A stretch of 64,000 nucleotides of DNA from Variovorax dokdonensis (GTDB lineage: Bacteria; Pseudomonadota; Gammaproteobacteria; Burkholderiales; Burkholderiaceae_C): NCBI RefSeq assembly GCF_030316895.1, contig NZ_JASZYV010000002.1:558001-622000 (forward strand), read 5' to 3'. This document shows, piece after piece, positions 44,678 through 53,270 of the stretch. The notes under the pieces are model-generated. The model was not told the origin of the DNA. It did not search any database and was given only the letters and a program-made list of their open reading frames with translations. The translations under genes and the position numbers were made by a program. The number at the start of each line of letters is the position of its first letter. The first letter of the stretch is position 1.

Positions 44678-46126
44678 ATGCAAGTCCAGACCCACAGTCA
44701 GGCGCCCTCGCAGGGCGCTTTGTCGGCGCCCGTGCGGCCCCCGACTGCCCCGGTCGCCCCGGCGCTCGTCAAGCGTCTTGGCGGCGGCGGGCCGCGCTAT
44801 ACGTCATATCCGACGGCCGATCGCTTCGTGGAAGCCTTCGACGACACCGACTACATCCACGCGCTTCGCCAGCGTCGCACCATCGGGGCGCAAGGTGCCA
44901 GCGCGCTGTCGGTCTATGTGCACATCCCGTTCTGCGAATCGCTGTGCTACTACTGCGCCTGCAACAAGGTCGTGACGCGCCATCACGAACGCGCGGATCG
45001 CTATCTCGACCACCTGGCCAAGGAAATCGAGCTGCAGACGGCGCACCTGGGCCGCCAGCAGGCGGTCAGCCAGCTGCATCTGGGCGGCGGCTCGCCAACC
45101 TTCCTGGACGATGCGCAACTCGATCGGCTCATGGCGCTGCTGCAAGAGGCCTTCGTCTTCCTTCCCGAAGCCGAGCGCTCGATCGAAGTCGATCCGCGGA
45201 CGGTGGATGGCGACCGGCTGCGCCATCTGGCATGGCTCGGCTTCAACCGGCTCAGCCTGGGCGTGCAGGATTTCGACGCCCGCGTGCAGCAGGCCATCCA
45301 CCGCGCCCAGCCGGTCGCAATGGTCGAGAAGTTGATGACCGAAGCGCGCGCACTGGGCTTCGCGTCCATCAACATGGACCTGATCCACGGCCTGCCATGC
45401 CAGACGCTGATGAGCTTCGACCGCACGCTGGATGAGGTTTGCCGCTTGCGGCCCGATCGCATCGCCCTCTATGCCTATGCCCATCTGCCCGAGCGCTTCA
45501 AGGCGCAGCGGCGCATCTCGACCGAGGAGTTGCCAACCCCGCAAGCGCGTGCGCAGATGCTGGCGCACGCCATCGACCGCCTGGGTGCCGAGGGCTACGT
45601 CTACATCGGCATGGATCACTTCGCCCTGCCGGACGACGCGCTGGCCGTGGCCAAGCGGCAAGGGCTGCTGCACCGCAACTTCCAGGGCTACAGCACGCAG
45701 CCGGACTGCGACGTGATCGGTCTGGGCGTATCGGCCATCGGCCATGTGGGCGCGACCTACAGCCAGAACGCCAAGGTGCTCGATGACTACTACGACCACC
45801 TGGATCAGGGGCGCCTGCCGATCGAGCGCGGCCTGGCGCTGACGCGCGACGACCTGCTGCGCCGCGCCGTGATCATGGCGATCATGTGCCAGGGCAAGGT
45901 GGACTTCGAAGCCATCGGCCAGGCGCACCTGGTGAACTTCGTCGACCGGTTCGCACCCGAACTGGCCGCCCTCGGTCCGCTGGTGGCCCAGGGGCTGGTC
46001 AAGCTGCGCGACCATGAGCTGGAGGTCACCGAGGCCGGCTGGTTCTTCGTCCGCGCGATCGCGATGGTGTTCGACCGCTACCTGCAGGCCGACCACCGGC
46101 GCGGACGCTACTCGCAGTTGGTGTGA
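44678..46126 (+). CDS. hemN: Oxygen-independent coproporphyrinogen III oxidase
   Basis: The 482-residue radical-SAM enzyme has the cluster motif CESLCYYCACNK (Cys-x3-Cys-x2-Cys plus one Cys) after PRYTSYPTADRF, and the C-terminal HemN domain (DFEAIGQAHLVNFVDRF). It makes protoporphyrinogen IX without O2, which supports haem supply when cbb3 oxidase is made at low oxygen. The ATG at 44678 follows the FNR box. Its stop overlaps the SafE-like start. Confidence 0.95.
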   Translation: MQVQTHSQAPSQGALSAPVRPPTAPVAPALVKRLGGGGPRYTSYPTADRFVEAFDDTDYIHALRQRRTIGAQGASALSVYVHIPFCESLCYYCACNKVVTRHHERADRYLDHLAKEIELQTAHLGRQQAVSQLHLGGGSPTFLDDAQLDRLMALLQEAFVFLPEAERSIEVDPRTVDGDRLRHLAWLGFNRLSLGVQDFDARVQQAIHRAQPVAMVEKLMTEARALGFASINMDLIHGLPCQTLMSFDRTLDEVCRLRPDRIALYAYAHLPERFKAQRRISTEELPTPQARAQMLAHAIDRLGAEGYVYIGMDHFALPDDALAVAKRQGLLHRNFQGYSTQPDCDVIGLGVSAIGHVGATYSQNAKVLDDYYDHLDQGRLPIERGLALTRDDLLRRAVIMAIMCQGKVDFEAIGQAHLVNFVDRFAPELAALGPLVAQGLVKLRDHELEVTEAGWFFVRAIAMVFDRYLQADHRRGRYSQLV

Positions 46127-46845
46127 TGCTGGAGCAGGCCGGCCTCGTGGGCGCCGCCCTCTTGATGGGCCTGGCCGGCGGGCCGCATTGCGTGGCGATG
46201 TGCGGCGCGCCTGCGGCGGGGGTCATCCGGCTGGTCAGGGCGCCCTCGCAAGCGGGTGCTGCGGGTGCTGTGCATGCCGGCGCCGCGTCGCATACCGCGC
46301 TGCTTTTCCATGCGGGGCGCCTGGCTTCCTATGCAGCCGCGGGCGCGGCGGTCGCTGGCGTCATGCAGGCGCTCGACCTGGCCGGCCAACGCGTGTCGGC
46401 GTTGCAACCGCTCATGGTGCTGCTGCATGCCACGGTGCTGGCCTGGGGCCTGATACTGCTGGTGAAGGCGCGGCAACCTGCCTGGGCGCACGGCATCGGC
46501 CACAGCTTGATGCGCCGGCTGCAAGCGCAACAAGCGCCAGTGCGCAACGCCCTGGTGGCCGGCGGCGCCTGGGTGCTCATGCCTTGCGGACTGCTCTATT
46601 CGGCCCTGGCGCTCGCCAGCCTGGGCAACGGGCCGGCGCAGGGCGGCATGGTGATGCTGGCTTTCGGGGTGCCCGGCGCGCTGGCGCTGGCGTCGTCCGG
46701 CTGGCTCTACCAGCGTCTGCGGGCGCGGATGGCGCCGGGCCACGAACGCTGGTTCGCGCGCGCGGCCGGCGCCATGCTCGTTCTGCTGGCGCTCGATGCG
46801 CTTTGGATGGACATCGGCCACCAGTGGGCCGAGTGGTGCGCCTGA
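46126..46845 (+). CDS. SafE/TauE-like membrane protein (DsbD-type helical core)
   Basis: The 239-residue protein has about six membrane helices and the conserved motif GGPHCVAMCGAP near the start, with the second CGLLYSAL half later. Members near cbb3 loci are thought to aid copper or cytochrome maturation. It overlaps hemN by one base (TGATG), so the two are translationally coupled. Confidence 0.85.
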   Translation: MLEQAGLVGAALLMGLAGGPHCVAMCGAPAAGVIRLVRAPSQAGAAGAVHAGAASHTALLFHAGRLASYAAAGAAVAGVMQALDLAGQRVSALQPLMVLLHATVLAWGLILLVKARQPAWAHGIGHSLMRRLQAQQAPVRNALVAGGAWVLMPCGLLYSALALASLGNGPAQGGMVMLAFGVPGALALASSGWLYQRLRARMAPGHERWFARAAGAMLVLLALDALWMDIGHQWAEWCA

Positions 46846-46863
46846 ACGCGGGTGCCGGGCCTT

Positions 46864-47238
46864 TCAGCGTCTGTGCGGCAGCTCTTCGTGCCGAGCCTGG
46901 CAGCTGGCGCATCGAATGGCGATCGGCTGCGCAAACAGGCGGGCCGCCGGAATGTCCTGGCCACAGTCGACGCAGATGCCATAGCGGCCTTCGGACAGGC
47001 GCTGCTGCGCCCGCTCGATGTCGTCGAGCCGCTGGCGATCGACCGCCCTCTCGGCCAGGCGCACCTCGTCTTCGCGCTCTGCCTCCGCGTCGTCGGCATT
47101 GGTGTGCACTTCCTGCGTGCTGTCAGGCGGGTTGGCGGCAACCTGCGCCGCGTCGTTCAGCTCCGCCAAGGCATGAAGGCGCATGGATTCGAGTTGCTGG
47201 CTGATGGAGATGCGGTCGGCGCCGCTGAGATGCTTCAT
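46864..47238 (-). CDS. DksA/TraR-family zinc-finger protein
   Basis: The 124-residue protein has an N-terminal coiled coil (residues ~10-80) and a four-Cys zinc finger CVDCGQDIPAARLF...CASC with the C-x2-C-x17-C-x2-C spacing of DksA. Such proteins bind in the secondary channel of RNA polymerase and adjust transcription with ppGpp. At 124 residues it is shorter than canonical DksA (~150), so it is a DksA-like or TraR-like paralogue. Stress-dependent control of nearby genes is possible. Confidence 0.88.
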   Translation of the reverse strand: MKHLSGADRISISQQLESMRLHALAELNDAAQVAANPPDSTQEVHTNADDAEAEREDEVRLAERAVDRQRLDDIERAQQRLSEGRYGICVDCGQDIPAARLFAQPIAIRCASCQARHEELPHRR

Positions 47239-47265
47239 CGGAATACCTCGGGTTGTGACGGCGGC

Positions 47266-47793
47266 CTATGCCGCCTGTGGCGATATGTGCGGCGCCGAGC
47301 GCTGGCGGCCATCTTCCAGCGCCTGCAGCGCATCGGCGAACTGGTCGATCCGTGCGTTCGCCTTGCCTTCCTGAACATCCTGCATGGTGAAGGCGGCGGC
47401 GCGCACGCAGGTCCGCCCCAACAGCCGCTCCACCTCCCGCTCGGCATTGCTGGCACCCGCGCCCCCCATGACCGAGACCACCGCCACATCGGGCAGGTGG
47501 TCCCGGCGGGTGCGCACGAAGCTGCGCATGGGGCTGGCCAGGCTGAATGCCCAGATGGGCGAGACCAGCACCACCGCATCGAACTGCGTGGGAAACGGGC
47601 CGTGGTAGACGATGGCGGGCCTGCGGCGCAGAAGCGAGTCGAGCACGCAGCGCCAGTAGCCTGCGCGGCCGCTGCGCGGCTTCTCGAGCGCGATCTCGGC
47701 GTGCTGCCAGCCTGGCCGTTGGGCACACAGACGCCGGCCAACCTGGGTGCAGGTGCCTGTCCACGAGTAGCTGACGACCAGGATGTTGCTCAT
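47266..47793 (-). CDS. Flavodoxin-family protein
   Basis: The 175-residue protein begins with MSNILVVSYSWTGTCTQVGRRL, the FMN phosphate loop of flavodoxin-fold proteins, and has VVLVSPIWAFSLASPMRSF for the isoalloxazine contact. It may shuttle electrons or act as a NADPH-dependent FMN reductase. It lies upstream of the DksA-like gene in the same direction, 27 bp apart. Confidence 0.82.
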   Translation of the reverse strand: MSNILVVSYSWTGTCTQVGRRLCAQRPGWQHAEIALEKPRSGRAGYWRCVLDSLLRRRPAIVYHGPFPTQFDAVVLVSPIWAFSLASPMRSFVRTRRDHLPDVAVVSVMGGAGASNAEREVERLLGRTCVRAAAFTMQDVQEGKANARIDQFADALQALEDGRQRSAPHISPQAA

Positions 47794-47831
47794 CGCAGTG
47801 CTCCTTCGCCGACGTGCGGCCAGTCGTGGCG

Positions 47832-48257
47832 CTACTGGATGTTCAGCAGCTTGCTGCCGCTTTCGCCCTGCCGCTTGGGCAGCGTGAGCCTGAGAACGCC
47901 GTCTTCCATCTTGGCAACGGCGCCCTTTTCATCGATCTCGCAGGCCAGCGAGAAGCCTCGCGAGAGGCTGCCGCGGTAGGTCTCCCTGACCACCGAGCGG
48001 CCTTCCTTCTTCTCGTCGTCCTTCTTCACCTCGGCGGAGATCGAGACGTAGCTGCCGTCGATGGCGACGCGCACGTCGTCCTTCCTGGCGCCGGGCAGGT
48101 CGGCCGTGACCAGGAATTCCTTGTCGTTCTCGGTGACGTCGATGCGGATGTCGGTGGGCAGCGCGACGTCTTCGAACATCTGCATGGGCCGCGCCCAGCG
48201 GCGCAGCAGCTCGGGAAACATCGAATCCAGTCGGTCGATGCGAGTCAGTGGATTCAT
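47832..48257 (-). CDS. Small heat-shock protein, Hsp20/alpha-crystallin family
   Basis: The 141-residue protein has an alpha-crystallin domain (residues ~40-130, RIDVTENDKEFLVTADLPGARKDDVRV to VLRLTLPKR) and a short C-terminal extension. It is an ATP-independent holdase. AGGAG supports the ATG at 48257 over an upstream one. It is divergent from the AMP-phosphorylase-like gene; the gap holds a degenerate FNR-like site. Confidence 0.93.
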   Translation of the reverse strand: MNPLTRIDRLDSMFPELLRRWARPMQMFEDVALPTDIRIDVTENDKEFLVTADLPGARKDDVRVAIDGSYVSISAEVKKDDEKKEGRSVVRETYRGSLSRGFSLACEIDEKGAVAKMEDGVLRLTLPKRQGESGSKLLNIQ

Positions 48258-48363
48258 GGTTTGCTCCTGTCGAAACAATGGGAATCAAAACTTCCAACCG
48301 CCGGGGCAAGCTCGATGTGGCGACCCCGTGTTGCCAATGTAGGCGTCGTGTGGCATGCGGTGT

Positions 48364-48377
48364 TTGCGATGAATCAA
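48364..48377. promoter_or_regulatory. Degenerate FNR-like site, hsp20/phosphorylase gap
   Basis: TTGCGATGAATCAA matches one half of the FNR palindrome perfectly (ATCAA) and the other at three of five positions. It lies in the divergent gap, 107 bp from the Hsp20 start and 57 bp from the phosphorylase start. The call is weak. Confidence 0.35.
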
Positions 48378-48433
48378 CAATGTCGATGAATCGCCGATAC
48401 ACATCGCCCAAAGGCGAGGAACATGTCGGCACC

Positions 48434-49966
48434 ATGGATCCGTTGCCCATTTCCGCCATGAATGCCCATGGACTTGCCGCGCGGCGAGCCGGCATCGACA
48501 CCTACCAGCAGCCGGTGGTCTATGTGCGCGCCGACTGCCGGGTCTGCCGGGCTGAGGGCTTCGAAGCCCAGGCCCAGGTGGAAGTCATTGCCGGGCACCG
48601 CCATGTGCTGGCCATCCTCAATCACGTCAACGGCGATTGGCTGGGGGCCGACGAGATCGCGTTCTCGGATGTCGCCTGGACGATGCTGGGCGCGGCGGAA
48701 GGCGACAGGGTGCAGGTGCGCCATCCGCCGGTGCTGGAATCCATGGCGCACCTTCGCGCCAAGGTTCATGGCCAGCCTTTCACCTACGAGGCCCTGCGCA
48801 GCGTGATGGAGGACGTGACCCATGGCCGGGTGCCGGACATCCACCTGGCTTCGCTGGTCACGCTGTGCGCGGGCCAGGGCCTGGACGATCAGGAGACGGT
48901 GGCCCTGACACGCGCGATGGTCGATGTGGGCGAACGCATCGTCTGGAACATCGAGCCGATGGCCGACAAGCATTGCATCGGCGGCATTCCGGGCAACCGG
49001 ACCACACTGCTCGTCGTGCCCATCGTCGCTGCTTGCGGCATTGCCATTCCCAAGACGTCGTCGCGGGCCATCACCTCGGCGGCGGGCACGGCCGACGCCA
49101 TGGAAACGCTGGCGCCCGTCGATCTGGACGTGCCGGCAATGAGGAGGGTGGTGGCGCAGGAAGGCGGCTGCATCGTCTGGGGCGGCAACACGCGCATCAG
49201 CCCGGCGGACGACGTGCTGATCCGCGTCGAGCGCCCCTTGAACCTCGACAGCGACGGCCTGCTGATCGCCTCCATTCTTTCGAAGAAGGCGGCCGCCGGC
49301 GCCCGTCAGGTGCTGATCGACCTGCCTGTCGGGCCTTCGGCCAAAGTGCGAAGCGTCGCCGCGGCGCAAGCTCTTTCCAGAGGGTTGGTGGCAACTGGCA
49401 CGGCGCTCGGCTTGCAGGTGCAGACCGTCCTGACGGACGGCACCCGGCCGGTCGGACGCGGCATCGGCCCGGCCCTGGAGGCGATGGACGTGATGGCCGT
49501 GCTGGAGCGCGCGGCCGACGCGCCCAGCGATCTTCGCGAACGTGCGTTGATGCTCGCCGGCTTGATCCTCGAGATGGTGGGCAAGGCGGTGTCTGGCGCT
49601 GGTCGCGAACTCGCACGCAGGACGCTGGACGAAGGTCGGGCGTTGTCCAAGTTCATCGCCATCTGCGAGGCGCAGGGCGGGCTGAGGATTCCGCCGGTCG
49701 CCACGCGCTCGCATGTGGTGACCGCGCCCGCCGCAGGCGTGGTGGACGGCATCGACCTGCGCCTTGTCGCTCGCGTGGCCAAGCTCGCCGGCGCGCCGCG
49801 CGACCTGTCTGCCGGCGCGCGACTTCATGTGCAACTCGGCGAGCGGGTCGAAGTGAGGCAGCCGCTGTTGACGCTGCATGCGCGCAGCGAAGGCGCGTTG
49901 CGCTACGCGTTGGACTTCATGGCCGCGCAGTTGCCCGTCGTGCGCGTCAAGCCCGAGTTCGCGTAG
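48434..49966 (+). CDS. Thymidine phosphorylase family protein, AMP/NMP-phosphorylase type
   Basis: The protein of about 510 residues has the type II phosphorylase fold and an N-terminal extension with RADCRVCRAEGF. The core KHCIGGIPGNRTTLLVVPIV and TSSRAITSAAGTADAMETL match archaeal AMP phosphorylases better than DeoA. Such enzymes release the base from AMP or other nucleoside monophosphates, giving ribose 1,5-bisphosphate. No R15P isomerase or RuBisCO is nearby. The ATG at 48434 is a choice; 48458 is also possible. Confidence 0.85.
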   Translation: MDPLPISAMNAHGLAARRAGIDTYQQPVVYVRADCRVCRAEGFEAQAQVEVIAGHRHVLAILNHVNGDWLGADEIAFSDVAWTMLGAAEGDRVQVRHPPVLESMAHLRAKVHGQPFTYEALRSVMEDVTHGRVPDIHLASLVTLCAGQGLDDQETVALTRAMVDVGERIVWNIEPMADKHCIGGIPGNRTTLLVVPIVAACGIAIPKTSSRAITSAAGTADAMETLAPVDLDVPAMRRVVAQEGGCIVWGGNTRISPADDVLIRVERPLNLDSDGLLIASILSKKAAAGARQVLIDLPVGPSAKVRSVAAAQALSRGLVATGTALGLQVQTVLTDGTRPVGRGIGPALEAMDVMAVLERAADAPSDLRERALMLAGLILEMVGKAVSGAGRELARRTLDEGRALSKFIAICEAQGGLRIPPVATRSHVVTAPAAGVVDGIDLRLVARVAKLAGAPRDLSAGARLHVQLGERVEVRQPLLTLHARSEGALRYALDFMAAQLPVVRVKPEFA

Positions 49967-49981
49967 CGCGTTCGCCAGCGC

Positions 49982-50638
49982 TCAGTTCAGCCCCACCAGG
50001 AGGTTGTTGACGACCTGCTTCACGCCTGGCGCCGACCATGCGGCGCCTTCGGCCGCGCGCCGTTCGGCCCAGGAATGAACCTGGCCGCGCAGCGTCACCT
50101 CGGCGCCGTCGACCAACACCTCGATGTGATGGGCTTCGCGCTGCGCCTGGCGCCTCAGCGCCTCCTCGATCTTGTTGCGAACGTCGACGGGCGTGAACTT
50201 GGGCAGGACCACGATCTGGTTGACCACCTTGCGCACGCCGAACAGGTGCCGGACGGCTTCCTCGGAGGCCCGGCGCTGGTATTGCCACTCCACCTGCCCG
50301 CCCAGCGTGACGCACGCTTTCTCGACGCGCACGCTGATCTTCTCGTGCGGAATCAGCACGTTCCATTCGAGCGCGCGTTCCGCCGCCAGGGCGATGTCGG
50401 TGTCGTTGCGTTCGTGCTCGGTGGGAAGGCGGACATCGGCTTCCACGGCCAGGGCCCGGACGCCGTGCACGCGGCGCACCGCATGCTCCAGCGCGCTCAG
50501 TTGCGCATGGCTGCTCAGGTGGCCGGTGAGCGTCACCACGCCGTCCTTCACGATGACGCCGACCGGGGCGTCCTTGACGATCGGGTCCCAGCTCAATTCG
50601 GCCAGCACCTCGGACTTGAGTGTCGAATCGGATTTCAT
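49982..50638 (-). CDS. BON-domain protein (three BON repeats)
   Basis: This 218-residue protein holds three BON domains (residues ~5-70, ~78-145 and ~150-218), each with a GxVxLxGxV-type strand pair such as DGVVTLTGHLSSH and KACVTLGGQV. It has no signal peptide, so it may act in the cytoplasm, unlike OsmY. BON repeats bind lipid or membrane surfaces. AAGGAGA lies before the ATG. It is divergent from the second Usp gene across a gap with a perfect FNR box. Confidence 0.88.
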   Translation of the reverse strand: MKSDSTLKSEVLAELSWDPIVKDAPVGVIVKDGVVTLTGHLSSHAQLSALEHAVRRVHGVRALAVEADVRLPTEHERNDTDIALAAERALEWNVLIPHEKISVRVEKACVTLGGQVEWQYQRRASEEAVRHLFGVRKVVNQIVVLPKFTPVDVRNKIEEALRRQAQREAHHIEVLVDGAEVTLRGQVHSWAERRAAEGAAWSAPGVKQVVNNLLVGLN

Positions 50639-50754
50639 CTCGAATCTCCTTGAGGAAGGCAGGTGGCACGCGCCCGTCTCGCGGCGAGGGTGCAGCCTGC
50701 AATCTAGGAGCGGCTGTGCCGCAGTGCCTTGCGTTGGATCAAGCCCACCGCGCC

Positions 50755-50768
50755 TTGATCCGCATCAA
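50755..50768. promoter_or_regulatory. FNR box between BON gene and second usp
   Basis: TTGATCCGCATCAA is a perfect FNR palindrome, 63 bp before the Usp start and 116 bp from the BON start. It can act on one or both promoters. Confidence 0.87.
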
Positions 50769-50831
50769 GCCTCGCGCGCGCCGCAGGAAGCAGGATGTCG
50801 GCACGTTCACCATCCATGGCCGGAGCTTCAC

Positions 50832-51665
50832 ATGACCTACAAGACCATCCTTGTGCATCTCGACGCATCCCGGCGCTGCGGCGCCAATGCCGAATTGGCG
50901 GCGCGCTTGGCGAAGGCGCACGGCGGATTGCTCGTCGGGCTGGTGCCCACCGGCCTGTACGACGGCGTGATTCCCGGTGGCGACGTCGGGCGAGGTGCTG
51001 ACTTCATCGTCGAATCGGCGGACTTTCTGCGCCGGCGGGCCGAGCGCATCAGCCGCGAGTTCCGCGAACGGATCGGCGACGGCGTCCCCAGCGAGGTTCG
51101 AGTGGTCGATGCGATGACCACCGAGGCGCTGACTGAGCATGGCCGCGCCGCCGACCTGATCGTCCTCGGCCAGCACGACCCGGAGGATCCGGACAACGCC
51201 TCGGGCGCCGGCGACATCACGCAACGGGTGCTGATGGAGGCGGGCTGCCCGATCCTGGTCGTTCCCTATGCGGGCCGGTTCGACGACGTGCCGCGCAGCG
51301 CCGTGCTGGCCTGGGACGGCACGCGCGAAGCCTCGGTAGCGATCCGCGCGGCCCTGCCCGCACTCCGGCTGGCCAACAAGGTCACCGTGCTCAGCCTTGG
51401 CGCTGCCGGCGCGGACGATGAAGACCGCCTGATGACGCCCCAGTTGCTGAACTACCTGCGCCGGCACGACGTGCATGCCAGCGCGCATCGCGAAGTGACC
51501 GACATCGGCGTGGGCGACGCACTGCTGTCGCGGCTGGCGGACCTGGGCGCCGACCTGCTGGTCATGGGCGGCTACGGGCATTCGCGCATCCGCGAACTGG
51601 TGCTCGGCGGCGCCACGCGCAGGATCCTTCAATCGATGACGGTGCCGGTGCTGATGGCGCACTGA
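50832..51665 (+). CDS. Tandem universal stress protein
   Basis: The 277-residue protein has two Usp domains, residues ~1-145 (MTYKTILVHLDASRRC...) and ~155-277, the second ending with GGYGHSRIRELVLGGATRRIL, the ATP-binding loop. The first domain loop is less complete. Tandem Usp proteins of this size act in dormancy, hypoxia and acid stress in other bacteria. A perfect FNR box lies upstream. Confidence 0.92.
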   Translation: MTYKTILVHLDASRRCGANAELAARLAKAHGGLLVGLVPTGLYDGVIPGGDVGRGADFIVESADFLRRRAERISREFRERIGDGVPSEVRVVDAMTTEALTEHGRAADLIVLGQHDPEDPDNASGAGDITQRVLMEAGCPILVVPYAGRFDDVPRSAVLAWDGTREASVAIRAALPALRLANKVTVLSLGAAGADDEDRLMTPQLLNYLRRHDVHASAHREVTDIGVGDALLSRLADLGADLLVMGGYGHSRIRELVLGGATRRILQSMTVPVLMAH

Positions 51666-51696
51666 TCCACCGAGCGATGCGCTGCGCGGGCGGTCC

Positions 51697-53163
51697 TCAG
51701 CGCGCCGTGGCGGCGCGCGCACGGGCGACCGGCACGTAGATCAGACGCTGGTCCCGCAGGATCAGCAGCGCGGCGGGCCGGTCAACTGGGAGCCGTTCGA
51801 CCGCCTGCCGGTACTGTTCCACGCGCGTCACGCGCTCGTCGTTCACCGCCATCACCACATCGCCAGGGCGAAGCCCTTCGGTGCGCGCCGCGCCGCTGGT
51901 CTCGCGCACCAGCAGGCCACCGTCGGTGCGCAACTGGCGCTGCGCGGCGGGGCTGGGCTCCGCCAGCCGCAGGCCCAGGCCATCGAACCATTCGTCGGCC
52001 ACGGCTGGGGAGGCAGCGAAGCGGCGCGACGGGTCGGGCTCTTCCGCCCAGGTCAAGCGCGCGCTCTTTTGCTCGCCCCGGCGCCAGAGCGTCAATCGGC
52101 TCACGTCGCCGGCGCGATAGCCGGAGATCTGGCGCAGGAGTTGGGGCAGGCCGTTCACCGCCTGATCGTCCAGCGACACAAGCACATCGCCGATGGCGAT
52201 GCCGGCACGGGCGGCAGGCGAGTCGGGCTCGACGCCGGCCACCAGCACGCCGTTGGCGCGATCGAGTCCGAACGAAGCGGCCAGTGCCGGGGTGAGCGCC
52301 TGCAACTGCGCGCCGAGCCGCGCGCGATGCACCAACCCATCGCGGCGCAGCTGCGCGAAGGCGCGCATCGCCACGTTGATCGGCACGGCAAAGGCGATGC
52401 CCATGTAGGCGCCATTGCCCGAGTAGATGAGCGAGTTGATGGCCACGACCTCGCCGCAGCGGTTGAACAAGGGGCTGCCCGAACTGCCGGGGTTGATGGC
52501 CACGTCGGTCTGGATGAAGGGCGCCTCGCCGGCGCCCGGGATGAAGCGGTCGATGGCGCTGACCACGCCGCTCGACAGGCTGCCGCTGAAGCCGAAAGGC
52601 GAGCCGATCGCGGCCACCTCGTCGCCGGTGCGCAGTTGCGACGAGTCGCCGATGGTCGCCACGGGCAGGCCGCGCGCATCGATCTTCAGGATGGCCGTGT
52701 CTGTCGGCGCATCGCTGCCGACGAGCCGGCCCGCGAAATGGCGGCCGTCGGCCAGGTGCACGCGGATCTCGTCGACGCCGGCCACCACGTGCGCGCTGGA
52801 CAAGATCAGTCCGTCGCTGCCGACGATGACGCCGGAAGCCAGGTCGCGTTGTTCGCTCAATGCCATCGCGGCGGGAATGGGCCAGGACAGGCGATCGCTG
52901 AAGTCGGCGTCTGGTTGGATCTCCGGCTCGAAATCGCTTTCGCCCAGCGTGCGACCCAGGCGCAGCGTGCGGATCTCGACGACGCTGGCCTGGCGGGCGG
53001 CGACGGCGTCGGCCCAAGGCAAAGCCAGGTTGGCCCGGCAGGCCGCCGCCGCGGGCGTCGGCGTCGTGGCACAGGCGAGCCCCGCGGCGACAGCGAGCAA
53101 AGCGAAGGCCAGCCTGCCCGGCCCGCCAGAGCGCTTCGCTTCGACGAGCGGCACGGTGGTCAA
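51697..53163 (-). CDS. HtrA/DegP-like trypsin-fold serine protease with two PDZ domains
   Basis: The protein of about 488 residues has a signal-like helix (RLAFALLAVAAGLACATT), then the triad His in SSAHVVAGVD, Asp in PTDTAILKI and Ser in INPGSSGSPLF, and two PDZ domains (residues ~300-370 and ~400-480). It degrades or refolds envelope proteins. No ATG is available near the start; a TTG at 53163 overlaps the stop of a 32-residue membrane protein, and a GTG at 53154 is an alternative. Confidence 0.85.
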   Translation of the reverse strand: MTTVPLVEAKRSGGPGRLAFALLAVAAGLACATTPTPAAAACRANLALPWADAVAARQASVVEIRTLRLGRTLGESDFEPEIQPDADFSDRLSWPIPAAMALSEQRDLASGVIVGSDGLILSSAHVVAGVDEIRVHLADGRHFAGRLVGSDAPTDTAILKIDARGLPVATIGDSSQLRTGDEVAAIGSPFGFSGSLSSGVVSAIDRFIPGAGEAPFIQTDVAINPGSSGSPLFNRCGEVVAINSLIYSGNGAYMGIAFAVPINVAMRAFAQLRRDGLVHRARLGAQLQALTPALAASFGLDRANGVLVAGVEPDSPAARAGIAIGDVLVSLDDQAVNGLPQLLRQISGYRAGDVSRLTLWRRGEQKSARLTWAEEPDPSRRFAASPAVADEWFDGLGLRLAEPSPAAQRQLRTDGGLLVRETSGAARTEGLRPGDVVMAVNDERVTRVEQYRQAVERLPVDRPAALLILRDQRLIYVPVARARAATAR

Positions 53164-53258
53164 TCGCGCGTCAGCAGGGCGATGACCAGGCCGAAGGCCA
53201 GCCATGCCGCCGCCGCCACCAGCAGCACCACCGACGCAATCAGGATGGAAAACTTCAT
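53160..53258 (-). CDS. 32-residue single-helix membrane mini-protein
   Basis: This short frame encodes MKFSILIASVVLLVAAAA... followed by WLAFGLVIALLTRD. One hydrophobic helix spans nearly all of it. A second in-frame ATG lies at 53264. Its stop codon overlaps the TTG start of the HtrA-like gene (TTGA), so it is probably a translation coupler and maybe a membrane partner of the protease. The upstream beta-CASP gene ends seven bases before it. No homologue is recognised. Confidence 0.6.
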   Translation of the reverse strand: MKFSILIASVVLLVAAAAWLAFGLVIALLTRD

Positions 53259-53270
53259 GGCCATCTCGCT

